A stretch of 64,000 nucleotides of DNA from CAZHNW01 sp942491575 (GTDB taxonomy: Bacteria > Spirochaetota > UBA4802 > UBA5550), in contig CALOBT010000025.1 of the NCBI GenBank assembly GCA_942491575.1, positions 1,054,001 through 1,118,000 on the forward strand. Direction: 5' to 3'. Shown one piece after another: positions 26,960 to 36,385 of the stretch (within the stretch, counting starts at the first letter, position 1; each line of letters opens with the position of its first letter). The position numbers and the translations under genes are program-made. The notes under the pieces were generated by a model that did no database searches, had not been told where the DNA came from, and worked only from the letters and a program-made list of their open reading frames with translations.

Positions 26960-26976
26960 CCCCTGTTTTACAGGGG
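26960..26976 (-). terminator. Weak hairpin after pdxJ
   Basis: CCCCTGT pairs with ACAGGGG around AAA on the minus strand, followed by CTTTATT. It could partly terminate the pdxJ transcript or mark an internal 5' end before the small membrane-protein gene. Confidence 0.35.
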
Positions 26977-27004
26977 ACATCAACAGTGCAATGTATTGCA
27001 GCAG

Positions 27005-27730
27005 CTACCGGCCCTTAACTATATCAGCCATCTCCCGCACCGCTGCTGCCAATCCGATAAACACAGCTCGTGAGACAATTGAATGGCCAATATTGAGTTC
27101 ATGAAGTCCTTTTGCCTTAAGTATCTGTACCACATTAGAAGTATTGAGTCCATGACCCGCATTTACTCCAATACCGATATCAACTGCGTGTTCAGCGCAG
27201 GAATAGATCCTCTCGAGCTCCCGACGGACATCTGCCTCTTCACTGGCGTTGCAGTATGTGCCTGTATGAATTTCAATGTAGTCTGCCCCTGCTTCTTTGG
27301 ATGCATTTACCACATCAATGTCCGGCTCAACAAACAGGGAAACAGTAATACCAAGATCCTTAAAGTCTTTAACTACAGTTTTCAACCGATCCCGGTGTCC
27401 AATTACATCAAGGCCCCCTTCAGTTGTTAACTCCTCTCTTTTTTCAGGGACAAGAGTAATCTGATCGGGAACAATTTTTTTTGCAAAATTGATAATATCA
27501 TCAGAAAGGGCCATTTCAAGATTCAGCACACCCCGAACAATGTCCTTCAGGGCAGTAACGTCTTGATCCTGAATATGCCGGCGGTCTTCACGGAGATGAA
27601 TGGTAATACCATCGGCTCCGTTATTTTCACAGATCCGGGCACCCTCCAGGGTATCCGGTTCAATACCCCCACGGGCCTCCCGCAGTGTTGCGATATGATC
27701 AATATTTACTCCAAGACGAATAGAAGACAT
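27005..27730 (-). CDS. pdxJ: Pyridoxine 5'-phosphate synthase
   Basis: A 241-residue TIM-barrel enzyme condensing 1-deoxyxylulose-5-phosphate with 3-amino-2-oxopropyl phosphate to pyridoxine 5'-phosphate in the DXP-dependent vitamin B6 pathway. The N-terminus (RLGVNIDHIATLREARGG), GADGITIHLREDRRHI, LVPEKREELTTEGGLD and VNAGHGLN are diagnostic and the length is standard. Its substrate comes from Dxs, encoded at 36386 in this window. It follows cdaR by 12 bp. Confidence 0.96.
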   Translation of the reverse strand: MSSIRLGVNIDHIATLREARGGIEPDTLEGARICENNGADGITIHLREDRRHIQDQDVTALKDIVRGVLNLEMALSDDIINFAKKIVPDQITLVPEKREELTTEGGLDVIGHRDRLKTVVKDFKDLGITVSLFVEPDIDVVNASKEAGADYIEIHTGTYCNASEEADVRRELERIYSCAEHAVDIGIGVNAGHGLNTSNVVQILKAKGLHELNIGHSIVSRAVFIGLAAAVREMADIVKGR

Positions 27731-27742
27731 TTTTCCCTCTTA

Positions 27743-28714
27743 TTATTTTTTATCTATCAGAATTTTAACTTTTTCCGGAGCAATGGAGATTATATCTGCA
27801 GTAATTTTGTTGTTTTTCAACAGTATTCGCACCGGAAAAACCTTCTCAACAGACTTTTTTCCTGCCATAAGCTTATTCAAATTGACTCTGGCCATATCAA
27901 CTGAGGCATCAACATCTTCCACAAGAAGACGCCTTTTATCAGTTGATTTCACATAAATTTTTACGGTCGGTTCCGAAAAAGTATATTTATAATCTGCATT
28001 GGCCTTTCTCACTACTATAGGAACTTCCAGACGATAAAGGTTTCCATATTTTATAATGGGAATAATGACTTTTACACTCTGCTCGCTGAAGGTTACTCCC
28101 TTATATTTTTTAACGTTCAGGTCTATTTCCTTAATAATATTCTCTTCCGCGCCGGCTATGGAAATATCCTGGGTAAATATGGTTTTAATTGTTTCAACAA
28201 TGGAGCGCGGACCTTCGGCAAGTATAAATTCCGGTTCAACCCTGAGTTTCCCCACAAAATAATCCTTCTTTACATTACCGAAAATTTTAGGCATGACGCG
28301 TACTTTCTGGTAGACCAGCATTTCAACTGTTATATCAACCATCTTGCGATTGAATTCAATACGAATATTTTCCGGAACTTCTTTTTTAACCAGCTCAATC
28401 AGGTACTTTTTGGTCTTGCCGATTTCCGGTTTTTTAAGATCAACCACAGCCCTTATATTTTTAATCTGGACATTCTTCAGGTGTTCATTTTTGCCCTGAA
28501 GAGTGGCAATGATATTTCTCTGGGAAATATATGATACCATCATGTTCGCAGGAAGGTTTTCATAGCTGACCGGGATTTTAAATTTCAATTCACCGGTCTT
28601 GCTTTCTGAGATATAGGCCCAGAGTATAACTGCCAGGACAAGACTAAATGCCTTCGGCGCCACGTTGCGGCCCTTAAAGCGGTTGATAAAATTCTGAATT
28701 AACTGTATAATCAA
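27743..28714 (-). CDS. cdaR: YbbR-domain regulator of diadenylate cyclase
   Basis: A 323-residue protein with one N-terminal membrane helix (about 22-35) and a long beta-rich exterior region of several YbbR-like repeats (for example VSYENLPANMMVSYISQRNIIATLQGKNEHL and MPKIFGNVKKDYFVGKLRVEPEFILAEGPRSIVETI). In Firmicutes CdaR modulates CdaA; the assignment rests on the fold and on the adjacent cdaA, whose stop it overlaps by 4 bp. Confidence 0.85.
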   Translation of the reverse strand: MIIQLIQNFINRFKGRNVAPKAFSLVLAVILWAYISESKTGELKFKIPVSYENLPANMMVSYISQRNIIATLQGKNEHLKNVQIKNIRAVVDLKKPEIGKTKKYLIELVKKEVPENIRIEFNRKMVDITVEMLVYQKVRVMPKIFGNVKKDYFVGKLRVEPEFILAEGPRSIVETIKTIFTQDISIAGAEENIIKEIDLNVKKYKGVTFSEQSVKVIIPIIKYGNLYRLEVPIVVRKANADYKYTFSEPTVKIYVKSTDKRRLLVEDVDASVDMARVNLNKLMAGKKSVEKVFPVRILLKNNKITADIISIAPEKVKILIDKK

Positions 28715-29514
28715 CCCTTATACTCCTCGTAGGCAGTTTTGGGATTCATATAATAAAGAATCATGTTTTTCAGATCAGTATCTTTTACACGTGAATACAT
28801 TCTGCCATTTACCATTAGCGAAACAGTTCCATTCTCTTCGGAGGTTACTATTACCAGGGCATCCGACTCTTCGGCAATTCCCAAAGCGGCCCTGTGCCTG
28901 GCGCCGTGCTGTTTTCTCAATTGTTTTGAATCACTCAGCGGCAGATAGCAGGCCGCAGCGGCAATTCTTCCCTCCTGAATGATAATTGCTCCATCATGCA
29001 GCGGTGTCAGGGGGAAAAAAATAGTTCTGATGAACTCTTCTGAAATGCTTGAGTCCACAACAACCCCTGACTCAACAAAACTTTTTAAACCAGTATTTCT
29101 TTCAACCACAATAAGTGATCCCACCTTTTCATCTGCCATGGAAAAAATGGCATTGACCAGTTCATCAAGAGGGAATGCATCGTTGACCAGATCTGTCGAT
29201 ATCCAGTTTCTCTGACCAAACTGTGTGATCAGTCGCCGCAATTCCGGTTGAAAAAGGATAATTACCGTAATAATAAGAGAGGAGGTTATATTTTTTATCA
29301 GCCAATCAAGGGTATCAAGCCTCAGGAGACTTGACAGCATGGCAATAAAAAATATTATCAGAACACCCTTAAGAAGCTGGATAGCCCTGGTCTTATTCAA
29401 AAAGGTATAAATCCAGAAAAAGATAAAGGCAACGATGGCAATATCAATTACATGTCTGAAGTATTCCCAGAAGCCTGAGATGAAGAGCAATATTTTATCA
29501 AAAAGACTTTCCAT
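28711..29514 (-). CDS. cdaA: Diadenylate cyclase (c-di-AMP synthase)
   Basis: A 267-residue membrane enzyme making cyclic di-AMP from two ATP. Three N-terminal helices (about 22-90) precede the DAC (DisA_N) domain, with the catalytic DGA motif (174-176) and RHR motif (206-208, GARHRAALG). c-di-AMP governs potassium and osmolyte balance and envelope homeostasis. The gene lies between folP and cdaR. Confidence 0.95.
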   Translation of the reverse strand: MESLFDKILLFISGFWEYFRHVIDIAIVAFIFFWIYTFLNKTRAIQLLKGVLIIFFIAMLSSLLRLDTLDWLIKNITSSLIITVIILFQPELRRLITQFGQRNWISTDLVNDAFPLDELVNAIFSMADEKVGSLIVVERNTGLKSFVESGVVVDSSISEEFIRTIFFPLTPLHDGAIIIQEGRIAAAACYLPLSDSKQLRKQHGARHRAALGIAEESDALVIVTSEENGTVSLMVNGRMYSRVKDTDLKNMILYYMNPKTAYEEYKG

Positions 29515-29521
29515 ATCCGAG

Positions 29522-30322
29522 TCAAGAGACCTTTTTCAACTTTAATAAACTTTCTACAATCAACGCGTGTTCACGAACATCATGAACCCTTATTATATCA
29601 GCTCCCTGTTGGATTGCAACTGCATTAAGGGCAATCGTTGCCGGGAGCCGGTCCTCCTCACCGATAAGTTTGCCAATCAGTGATTTTCGGGAAAGTCCGA
29701 TCAATACGGGATATCCCAGTTCTTTAATTCGATGTATATTGTTTATAATACGGTAATTATCATCAAGCGTTTTCCCGAAACCAATCCCTGGATCAAGAAT
29801 TATTTTTTCTTTTTTGATACCCGCATCAACGGCATATGCCGACCGCTCTTCAAAAAAGGAAATAATCTCCCCCATGAGGTCATCATACCGGGGGGCCAGC
29901 TGCATTGTCCGGGGGGTTCCCTGTATATGCATAATTACTACGGATGCATCAAATTTTGCCACGGTATCTGCCATTTTTTCATCAAAGGTTAGGCCGCTGA
30001 TGTCATTAACCATACCGGCACCTGCACGGAGAGCCGCCTCGGCGACTGCAGCCTTGCTGGTATCAATGGACAACATTGTTTCAGTACTGCTGCTCAGTTT
30101 TTCAATTACCGGAACAGTTCTGCTGATTTCAACATCTTCAAAAACCGGATCAGCCCCTGGTCGTGTCGATTCACCGCCGACATCTATTATATCAGCACCT
30201 TCCTTTATCATTTCAAGAGCATGTGCATGAGCTGCTGAAAAATCTGTAAACTTCCCCCCATCGTAAAATGAATCCGGGGTCACGTTCAGTATACCCATTA
30301 TCTGCGGTCTATTGTCTTTCAT
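29522..30322 (-). CDS. folP: Dihydropteroate synthase
   Basis: A 266-residue TIM-barrel enzyme of folate synthesis joining p-aminobenzoate to dihydropterin pyrophosphate. The first signature MGILNVTPDSFYDGG, the GADIIDVGGESTRPGA signature, MLSIDTSKAAVAEAAL, ILDPGIGFGKT and the terminal RVHDVREH are intact. The ATG at 30322 is chosen; a TTG at 30346 overlapping the upstream stop is also possible. It is placed before cdaA in one run. Confidence 0.93.
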   Translation of the reverse strand: MKDNRPQIMGILNVTPDSFYDGGKFTDFSAAHAHALEMIKEGADIIDVGGESTRPGADPVFEDVEISRTVPVIEKLSSSTETMLSIDTSKAAVAEAALRAGAGMVNDISGLTFDEKMADTVAKFDASVVIMHIQGTPRTMQLAPRYDDLMGEIISFFEERSAYAVDAGIKKEKIILDPGIGFGKTLDDNYRIINNIHRIKELGYPVLIGLSRKSLIGKLIGEEDRLPATIALNAVAIQQGADIIRVHDVREHALIVESLLKLKKVS

Positions 30323-30342
30323 AAAAAATCTTTTAACCCCTT

Positions 30343-31377
30343 TCAAAACAGCAGAGAAAAGGAAATGGTATTATTAATTCCATAATCGATATTATCGAAG
30401 GAAAATCCGTATGACACGGTCATATTGTAGAGGTTAATTGTCATTCCAGTTGAGAAATAGGAATCATTTACCCCAAGATAGAGAGACAAATATTTGGCCA
30501 TGTCATACTGTACGCCGGCGTGAACCTGGTAATTATCCTGTTCCAGCTTCTTTATTACACTGAGAGCAAAGGTGATCCCGCTGTCACTGAGCAGTGCAAT
30601 GCCGAGGCGCAGCGTCGGATTTGCGAAATCATATTTTTCCTCTACACCGGCTTCCGTATTCATCGGAATAAGTCCTGAGCCGAGATCCTGAACCATAAAA
30701 CCGACTTTTAAGAATGGAAGTACAAAAACCTGTGTACCGACATCAACACCGGCGCCACCATAGTTTATCGTATCAATCCTTTCATACAGGACCTTCACTG
30801 ACGCACCGAAGGATGCAATCCCAAAATCCCATCCATATGAAAAATAGGAGGCCCCGGCAATATAGTTGGTAGTTCCCGTTGAGATACCGGAACTATCATA
30901 GGTCTCAATATCGAGAGAAAAAACAGAATAGAATCCTATGCCCGCAACCCCTCCAAGCAGATTAAAGGCTACCCCCGTAAAGGCTGCCTGGCGCGAAAGA
31001 TCAAGCACCGAAGTAGAGGCTCCCACATGAACAACGGTTTGCTCCACATTATCCTCGGAGAAGTTGAGAAGGTCCTTTTCCGTTATCTCATTGGCATTTC
31101 CCCTTCTCACCGTTTCCTTCACTGACTCGGGACTCAATTTCTTTTTTCCTCTTAATTCGGTGAGACCTGCGGGATTCCAGTAAATAGCATAAACATCATC
31201 AGCCAACACCTCAGCAGTCATCCCCGTTGCGACGTATCGGGCGCCGACCCACCCCCCCCGGGTGAAGGAGGCACGGCTTCCTGCATTATCGGCAAAAACA
31301 GTACCGGTTGAAAGAACTGCAAAATTGATAAAGGCTGCTAAAAAAAAGGTTATTTTTATGATGGTTTTTTTCATCAA
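30343..31377 (-). CDS. PorV/UPF0164-type outer-membrane beta-barrel protein
   Basis: A 344-residue exported protein (signal peptide about 1-29) with the FadL-like/UPF0164 build: an N-terminal plug with YWNPAGLTEL, then alternating amphipathic strands and a terminal aromatic strand ending SFSLLF. UPF0164 proteins are typical of spirochaetes; relatives (PorV/PorQ) act in type IX secretion in Bacteroidota, but no other T9SS gene is seen here. It overlaps the FlgD-like gene upstream by 4 bp, suggesting the two products work together. Confidence 0.78.
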   Translation of the reverse strand: MMKKTIIKITFFLAAFINFAVLSTGTVFADNAGSRASFTRGGWVGARYVATGMTAEVLADDVYAIYWNPAGLTELRGKKKLSPESVKETVRRGNANEITEKDLLNFSEDNVEQTVVHVGASTSVLDLSRQAAFTGVAFNLLGGVAGIGFYSVFSLDIETYDSSGISTGTTNYIAGASYFSYGWDFGIASFGASVKVLYERIDTINYGGAGVDVGTQVFVLPFLKVGFMVQDLGSGLIPMNTEAGVEEKYDFANPTLRLGIALLSDSGITFALSVIKKLEQDNYQVHAGVQYDMAKYLSLYLGVNDSYFSTGMTINLYNMTVSYGFSFDNIDYGINNTISFSLLF

Positions 31378-31745
31378 TATTTCACCAGTATCCTTAACAG
31401 TTTTTTCCCATAATCACCGTTAGTGTCGTTTTCAACGATTATCATCAAAATATAGAGACCTGGTTTTACTATTCGCCCCCGACTGTTGCGCCCGCTCCAG
31501 GTTATCGGTGATGTTGCGGAGGCATAAGACCGTTCAGTGACCCGGTCACCATTAATATCATAAACCGTTAATGTCACACGATAGGAAGCCGGAACATCTA
31601 TTGACAAAACACTTCCCTGCTTAGGATTAAAAGGAACCGGATAAGCCTTAATGCTGGAAGTATCATAGGCATAAGCAGCAGTAACCGTTAAAAGCACTGT
31701 GAGTATAGTAAAAAAATGCTGCATTTTCTTCAAAATAGTCTCCAT
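31374..31745 (-). CDS. Exported protein with FlgD-like Ig domain
   Basis: A 123-residue protein: signal peptide (about 1-26) followed by one FlgD-type Ig-like domain (AYPVPFNPKQGSVLSIDVPASYRVTLTVYDINGDRV through SGRNSRGRIVKPGLYILMIIV). Such domains normally end larger surface proteins; here it is the entire mature protein. AGAGG is 7 nt before the ATG. The 4-bp overlap with the PorV-like gene indicates coupled translation. Confidence 0.75.
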   Translation of the reverse strand: METILKKMQHFFTILTVLLTVTAAYAYDTSSIKAYPVPFNPKQGSVLSIDVPASYRVTLTVYDINGDRVTERSYASATSPITWSGRNSRGRIVKPGLYILMIIVENDTNGDYGKKLLRILVKY

Positions 31746-31922
31746 AATCTTGCCTCTCTAAAATAAGGGCGCACCTTTGTATAAAAACAAAGCAGTAAAG
31801 AGGGGTCAACAAATATTTTCTTCTTCAAGCAAAATTGCGGAAAAGAACCGCAAGAACACGCAAATAAACCGTTTAAACATTAAATTACCCTGTCAGGGCG
31901 TATCAAATATTAGACTCCCTTC

Positions 31923-31950
31923 TTGACTTCCACCTGAAAATGAATATAAT
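31923..31950 (+). promoter_or_regulatory. Promoter of the large sensor kinase
   Basis: TTGACT (31923-31928), 16 bp, TATAAT (31945-31950). The predicted start is 31956-31958, only a few bases before the ATG at 31960, so the mRNA would be leaderless or nearly so. Confidence 0.6.
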
Positions 31951-31959
31951 CGAAGAGAC

Positions 31960-34900
31960 ATGAAAAAGCTAAGATTGCACATATTGTTAAAAATTTTCCT
32001 TGTCCTGGCTATCACGCCAATTTTATCTCAGGCAAAGTCTGTGGAGACGGTTAAGAAATTTCACCTCAGCCCTGGTCAGAAGTCGTGGCTTGCCAAGAAC
32101 GGGACCATCCTGACAGCAGCCTTTCTGCCCCATTGCCCTCCTGTCGATTTTTCCGATGACAGAGGGGACCACAGGGGGATTGCCCCGGATTTTCTCCATG
32201 ATATCGAAAAAGAGCTCGGTATCACTTTCAAAATCAAACGCTACAAGGACTGGCAATCCATCATTAACGCAGCAAAAAACGGGAAAATAGATATTATTCC
32301 ATCAATAGAAGAAATAAATAAAAAAAACCTGCCATTTCTTGATTTCTCTCCAGCATATCTCACTACCCCCGTTGTAATTGTCACCAGGGGTGATGCTCCA
32401 CTGCGACACAATATTAAAAATCTTCCTAATAAAAACATTATAATTGCAGGGAGTTTCCAGCTGTTCAATAAATTCAGACACATCTATCCAAATGCGGAAA
32501 TGATTCCAGATGAATCCATCCAATCTTCACTCTTTAAATTGGAAGAAAAAAAAGTTGATGCCGTAATAGCGGGCAGAATCCAGGTACAGTATGCCATCGA
32601 ATCACTAAATATACGCAGCCTCGCCATTGCCGCAGAAACGGGTCACCACTGCCGGTTCCACATGGCAACGCTGAAGTCAAAACCTGTCCTGGGAAAAATT
32701 ATTACAGGTTTCCTGCAAGCGGTGACCGAAAAGGAAAAAACCAGAATTATAAATCGCTGGAGTACCGTAAGAAAAATAACACCGGAGAGGAGAAGCAAAA
32801 ACTGGTATCTTTTTCTCCTGATCAGCAGCCTCCTTATATTATTTTTTCTCATCGGGGGAAGTTTAATCATCTTAAGGCTTTCACGTCACGAGAGCAATCC
32901 CCTGTCGGGGAAGCTGCTGACGGGGATTACTATATTTTTTTTACTTTTATTACTGACTATTTCCAGTATTGTTTTTCTCGATACCCCTTCCCCTTTTATT
33001 GAAGGATCCAATTTAAACTTAACCCCGACAGAAAAGGAATGGCTGAAAAACAACCGCAACGACGTCACAATTGATGCGGGCTACAATCTGCCCCCAGTGG
33101 CCTTTTTCGAAGGAAGAAACTATCTCGGAATTGCAGTAGATTATATAGACCTGCTGTCAAATAAGCTCGGAATTACCATCAGGCCCGTATTGGTAAGCAA
33201 CTACCGTGATGCAAAAGAAAAAATGAAAAAGGGTGAAATAAAAATCCTCGGGGGAATGCAAAAAACCGAAATGCTCTCCCATCACTTCCTTTTTACCGAA
33301 CCATACCTGTCTTCACCTGTGGCGATACTGCAGCGAAAGTCAGACGCCCCACTATCCTCTCTCGAAGAGCTTACTGGCAAAAAAGTATCCCTCCCGGCAT
33401 CATTTTTTTTAATTTCTGCTATCAAACAGTCATATCCTAAGATTACCATTGATTTGTGCGATTCCTACCGTGATACACTATTAAAGGTAAGCCAAAAACA
33501 GAGTGACGCCGCTGTATTAAACCAGATAATCGCAGACAATCTTATCGAGAAAGAATCGATACCAAATCTGGCCATATCAGGAAAGACCCCCTTTACTCAT
33601 CATTTATCCTTTGCTGTCCCTAAAAGCAATCCAATACTTTTTTCCATTCTGTCAAAGGCAATGAATGCAGTTACTCCTGATGAGCATGAAGAAATCAGGC
33701 AACGGTGGCTTTCCTTAAAATCACCATCCCTGATTTACGAAAAAAATTTTATTCATTACCTGCTGATTTTTTCAATATTTATTTTTTTAACAATTCTTAT
33801 TATTATATCGTGGAATATTATACTCCGAAAAAAAGTACATGAGCAGACCCGCATCCTTAAGGAAGAACTGGCAGAGAAAAAAAATATTGAAAAGGAACTC
33901 TCCCAGAGCCGCAGTGAATACCGTCACCTATTCAGAAAAGCCCCCGTGGGAATCTTCTACTATGACATGGGCATGCGCGTACTCAAGTTCAATGATGATT
34001 TAGCGGGTATACTTCAGTCCACTCCAGAAAAAATCAACCTGCTAAATATGAACGATTTAAAGGACACGAGGATTTTACCGGCTCTCAGGGCCCCCCTTGA
34101 AGGAAGTGAGGGACTATACGAAGGTCCCTACACTCCAACCACCGGCAAGGCCACTCCCTACATCAGACTGAAAACAGCCCCCCTCCATGGAGACTCCGGT
34201 GAATTAATTGGGGCCGTATGCATCGTGGAGGACATAACCGAGCAGGTAAAGGCCGCCCATAAAATACAGCAGCAGAATGAAGAATTGAAAAAATTAAACA
34301 AACAAATGGAAAACACCAATGAAGACCTCTCGGCAGCAATTGAAGAGATGGAAGCATTAAACACGGAAATGATAAAATCTCACGAGGAACTCCGCGAACA
34401 GGAAATCCTTTACCGGAGTATCTTTGAGGGTGTTGCCGATGCATTACTTATTTTTGACAAGGAATATCGAATTAGGGCTGCCAACACCGCCGCCCTTGAT
34501 ATTTTAGGTTATAACAGGGAGGAAATAAGACAACTTTCCGTTGCTGCTGTCATGGACCAGGAAGTAAACGAACTATCCGTCCTGCTCCAGGAGAGTATTA
34601 AAAAAACAGGTAAATTTCTGGAAATTATCCGACAATTCAGAAGGGACGGAAGCACCTTTCCTGCTGAGGTAAGGGGAAGTATAATACAGTTCCACGGAAA
34701 GGAACACTACCTTGCTGCGATACGGGACATTACGGAAAGACAAAAAACTGAAGAACTAATTCTGCAATCAGAAAAAATGCATACAGTTGGAAGCCTTGCA
34801 GCAGGCATGGCACATGAAATAAACAATCCCCTGGGCATTATCATTCAGGGGGTTCAAAACCTGGAAAGACGACTGACTGCTGATATCCCTGCAAACAGGG

Positions 34901-35559
34901 AAGCGGCGGAAAAACTCAATATTAATTTTGACATATTGAAGGAGTATTGCAAGACCAGGGGCATCAACCGCTACTTCAACGGCATCAAAGAAGCAGGGGA
35001 ACGAGCAGCAACAATCATCAGGCGTTTAATTAATTTCAGCACACGTGGAGAATCATCCCGGTCAACCGTTAATATTAACGTATTAATAGAAGAAGTCCTT
35101 GATCTTGCATCCAAGGACTATGACCTGAAGAAAAAATATGATTTTAATAACATTAATATTATCACTGAACTGAATCCCAAAACCCCTTCCCTTCAATTAA
35201 TCCGCGAGGATATGGAACAGGTTTTACTGCATATAATCAGAAATGCCGCGCAGTTCATGTCTCAAAAAAAATATGACACTGAAGGAACAAAACCAGAGTT
35301 AACCATTTCTACCGGTTTTCTGGCAGATAACGTCTGGATAAAAATTAAAGATACAGGCCCTGGAATCCCCGCAGAAAAACTGCCTAAAATTTTTGACCCC
35401 TTTTATACAACACTTGAAGTCGGCTCCGGGACCGGCCTGGGCCTCACTGTGGCCTATTTTATTATTTCACACCGACACGGTGGATCAATTACCGTTGAAG
35501 AGACTGGAAAGACGGGGACAACATTTTTAATAAAACTGCCTGCAGAAATCAACCATTGA
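31960..35559 (+). CDS. Membrane sensor histidine kinase with two periplasmic solute-binding domains
   Basis: A 1,199-residue EvgS/BvgS-like sensor. In order: signal peptide (1-25), SBP_bac_3-type domain (about 45-270), helices near 282-306 and 318-340, a second solute-binding domain (about 357-588), a helix near 597-622, coiled coil, PAS (about 650-760), a second coil, PAS (about 805-925), HisKA with His952 (AAGMAHEINNPLG) and HATPase_c with DTGPGIP and GSGTGLGLTV. Two extracytoplasmic modules separated by paired helices is an unusual arrangement: each lies outside the membrane. No response regulator is adjacent. The stop overlaps the convergent tlyA gene by 11 bp. Confidence 0.88.
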   Translation: MKKLRLHILLKIFLVLAITPILSQAKSVETVKKFHLSPGQKSWLAKNGTILTAAFLPHCPPVDFSDDRGDHRGIAPDFLHDIEKELGITFKIKRYKDWQSIINAAKNGKIDIIPSIEEINKKNLPFLDFSPAYLTTPVVIVTRGDAPLRHNIKNLPNKNIIIAGSFQLFNKFRHIYPNAEMIPDESIQSSLFKLEEKKVDAVIAGRIQVQYAIESLNIRSLAIAAETGHHCRFHMATLKSKPVLGKIITGFLQAVTEKEKTRIINRWSTVRKITPERRSKNWYLFLLISSLLILFFLIGGSLIILRLSRHESNPLSGKLLTGITIFFLLLLLTISSIVFLDTPSPFIEGSNLNLTPTEKEWLKNNRNDVTIDAGYNLPPVAFFEGRNYLGIAVDYIDLLSNKLGITIRPVLVSNYRDAKEKMKKGEIKILGGMQKTEMLSHHFLFTEPYLSSPVAILQRKSDAPLSSLEELTGKKVSLPASFFLISAIKQSYPKITIDLCDSYRDTLLKVSQKQSDAAVLNQIIADNLIEKESIPNLAISGKTPFTHHLSFAVPKSNPILFSILSKAMNAVTPDEHEEIRQRWLSLKSPSLIYEKNFIHYLLIFSIFIFLTILIIISWNIILRKKVHEQTRILKEELAEKKNIEKELSQSRSEYRHLFRKAPVGIFYYDMGMRVLKFNDDLAGILQSTPEKINLLNMNDLKDTRILPALRAPLEGSEGLYEGPYTPTTGKATPYIRLKTAPLHGDSGELIGAVCIVEDITEQVKAAHKIQQQNEELKKLNKQMENTNEDLSAAIEEMEALNTEMIKSHEELREQEILYRSIFEGVADALLIFDKEYRIRAANTAALDILGYNREEIRQLSVAAVMDQEVNELSVLLQESIKKTGKFLEIIRQFRRDGSTFPAEVRGSIIQFHGKEHYLAAIRDITERQKTEELILQSEKMHTVGSLAAGMAHEINNPLGIIIQGVQNLERRLTADIPANREAAEKLNINFDILKEYCKTRGINRYFNGIKEAGERAATIIRRLINFSTRGESSRSTVNINVLIEEVLDLASKDYDLKKKYDFNNINIITELNPKTPSLQLIREDMEQVLLHIIRNAAQFMSQKKYDTEGTKPELTISTGFLADNVWIKIKDTGPGIPAEKLPKIFDPFYTTLEVGSGTGLGLTVAYFIISHRHGGSITVEETGKTGTTFLIKLPAEINH

Positions 35560-36373
35560 GAGCCTCATGGGCTCCCATCACGGCATCTTCCACCAGAAGG
35601 GAAATATCCGTCGATGACAGAACAGTCTCAGGTGCAGCTATTCCATAATTAAAGTGAACAAGAAATTCGATATTGCCCGCAGGCCCCTTTACCGGCGACC
35701 ATGTAACTCCTGCAATATAAACACCTGACTCCTGAAGTTTCCCAATAACCCGATTAAGGATGTCAGCATGGATCTCTTTCTTCCTTACCACACCCTTAAC
35801 GTGTTCACCCGGGGCTGCTTCGAATTGAGGTTTCAGTAAAAAAACACCCCGCATGGAAGCAAAAACCTTTTGAAGAGTCTCAAATATTTTTAAAATTGAA
35901 ACAAAGGAAAGATCCGCCGTTAAAAAATCTACATTGTCCTGAAACATTTCCCTTTCAATGGATCGTGCATTAGTACGGTCCATAACCACAACACGCTCAT
36001 CCCTCTGAAGTGAATAATCGAGTTGACCATACCCGACATCAACAGCATAGACCTTAAGGGCGCCACGTTTCAGGAGACAATCTGTGAAGCCCCCCGTGGA
36101 AGCACCAAGATCAATAACGGTGAGGCCCTTCACATCAATATTAAAGCAGGAAAGGGCCCGTTCAAGTTTTTCACCGCCTCGGCTGACGAAGGATCCGCCT
36201 GGCCGCTTCACTGTTACTGCGGCATTTTCGGATATTTTTCGGGCGGGATCATGAATTGTTTCGCCATCTACCTGCACCCATCCGGCAATAATTTCCCGCC
36301 GGGCCTTTTCTTCTGATATGCTGAGGCCTTTCCGAGCGCAGTACTGGTCGAGACGAATTTTTAAAGGTGCCAT
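35549..36373 (-). CDS. tlyA: TlyA-family rRNA 2'-O-methyltransferase / hemolysin-like
   Basis: A 274-residue protein with an N-terminal S4 RNA-binding domain (RLDQYCARKGLSISEEKARREIIAGWVQVDG, about 6-60) and an FtsJ/RrmJ-fold methyltransferase domain with SAM motif VIDLGASTGGFTDCLL. In mycobacteria TlyA methylates 16S and 23S rRNA; in spirochaetes the name comes from reported hemolytic activity. Its placement 12 bp after dxs on the same strand is common. Confidence 0.92.
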   Translation of the reverse strand: MAPLKIRLDQYCARKGLSISEEKARREIIAGWVQVDGETIHDPARKISENAAVTVKRPGGSFVSRGGEKLERALSCFNIDVKGLTVIDLGASTGGFTDCLLKRGALKVYAVDVGYGQLDYSLQRDERVVVMDRTNARSIEREMFQDNVDFLTADLSFVSILKIFETLQKVFASMRGVFLLKPQFEAAPGEHVKGVVRKKEIHADILNRVIGKLQESGVYIAGVTWSPVKGPAGNIEFLVHFNYGIAAPETVLSSTDISLLVEDAVMGAHEALNG

Positions 36374-36385
36374 ACCATTATTTCA

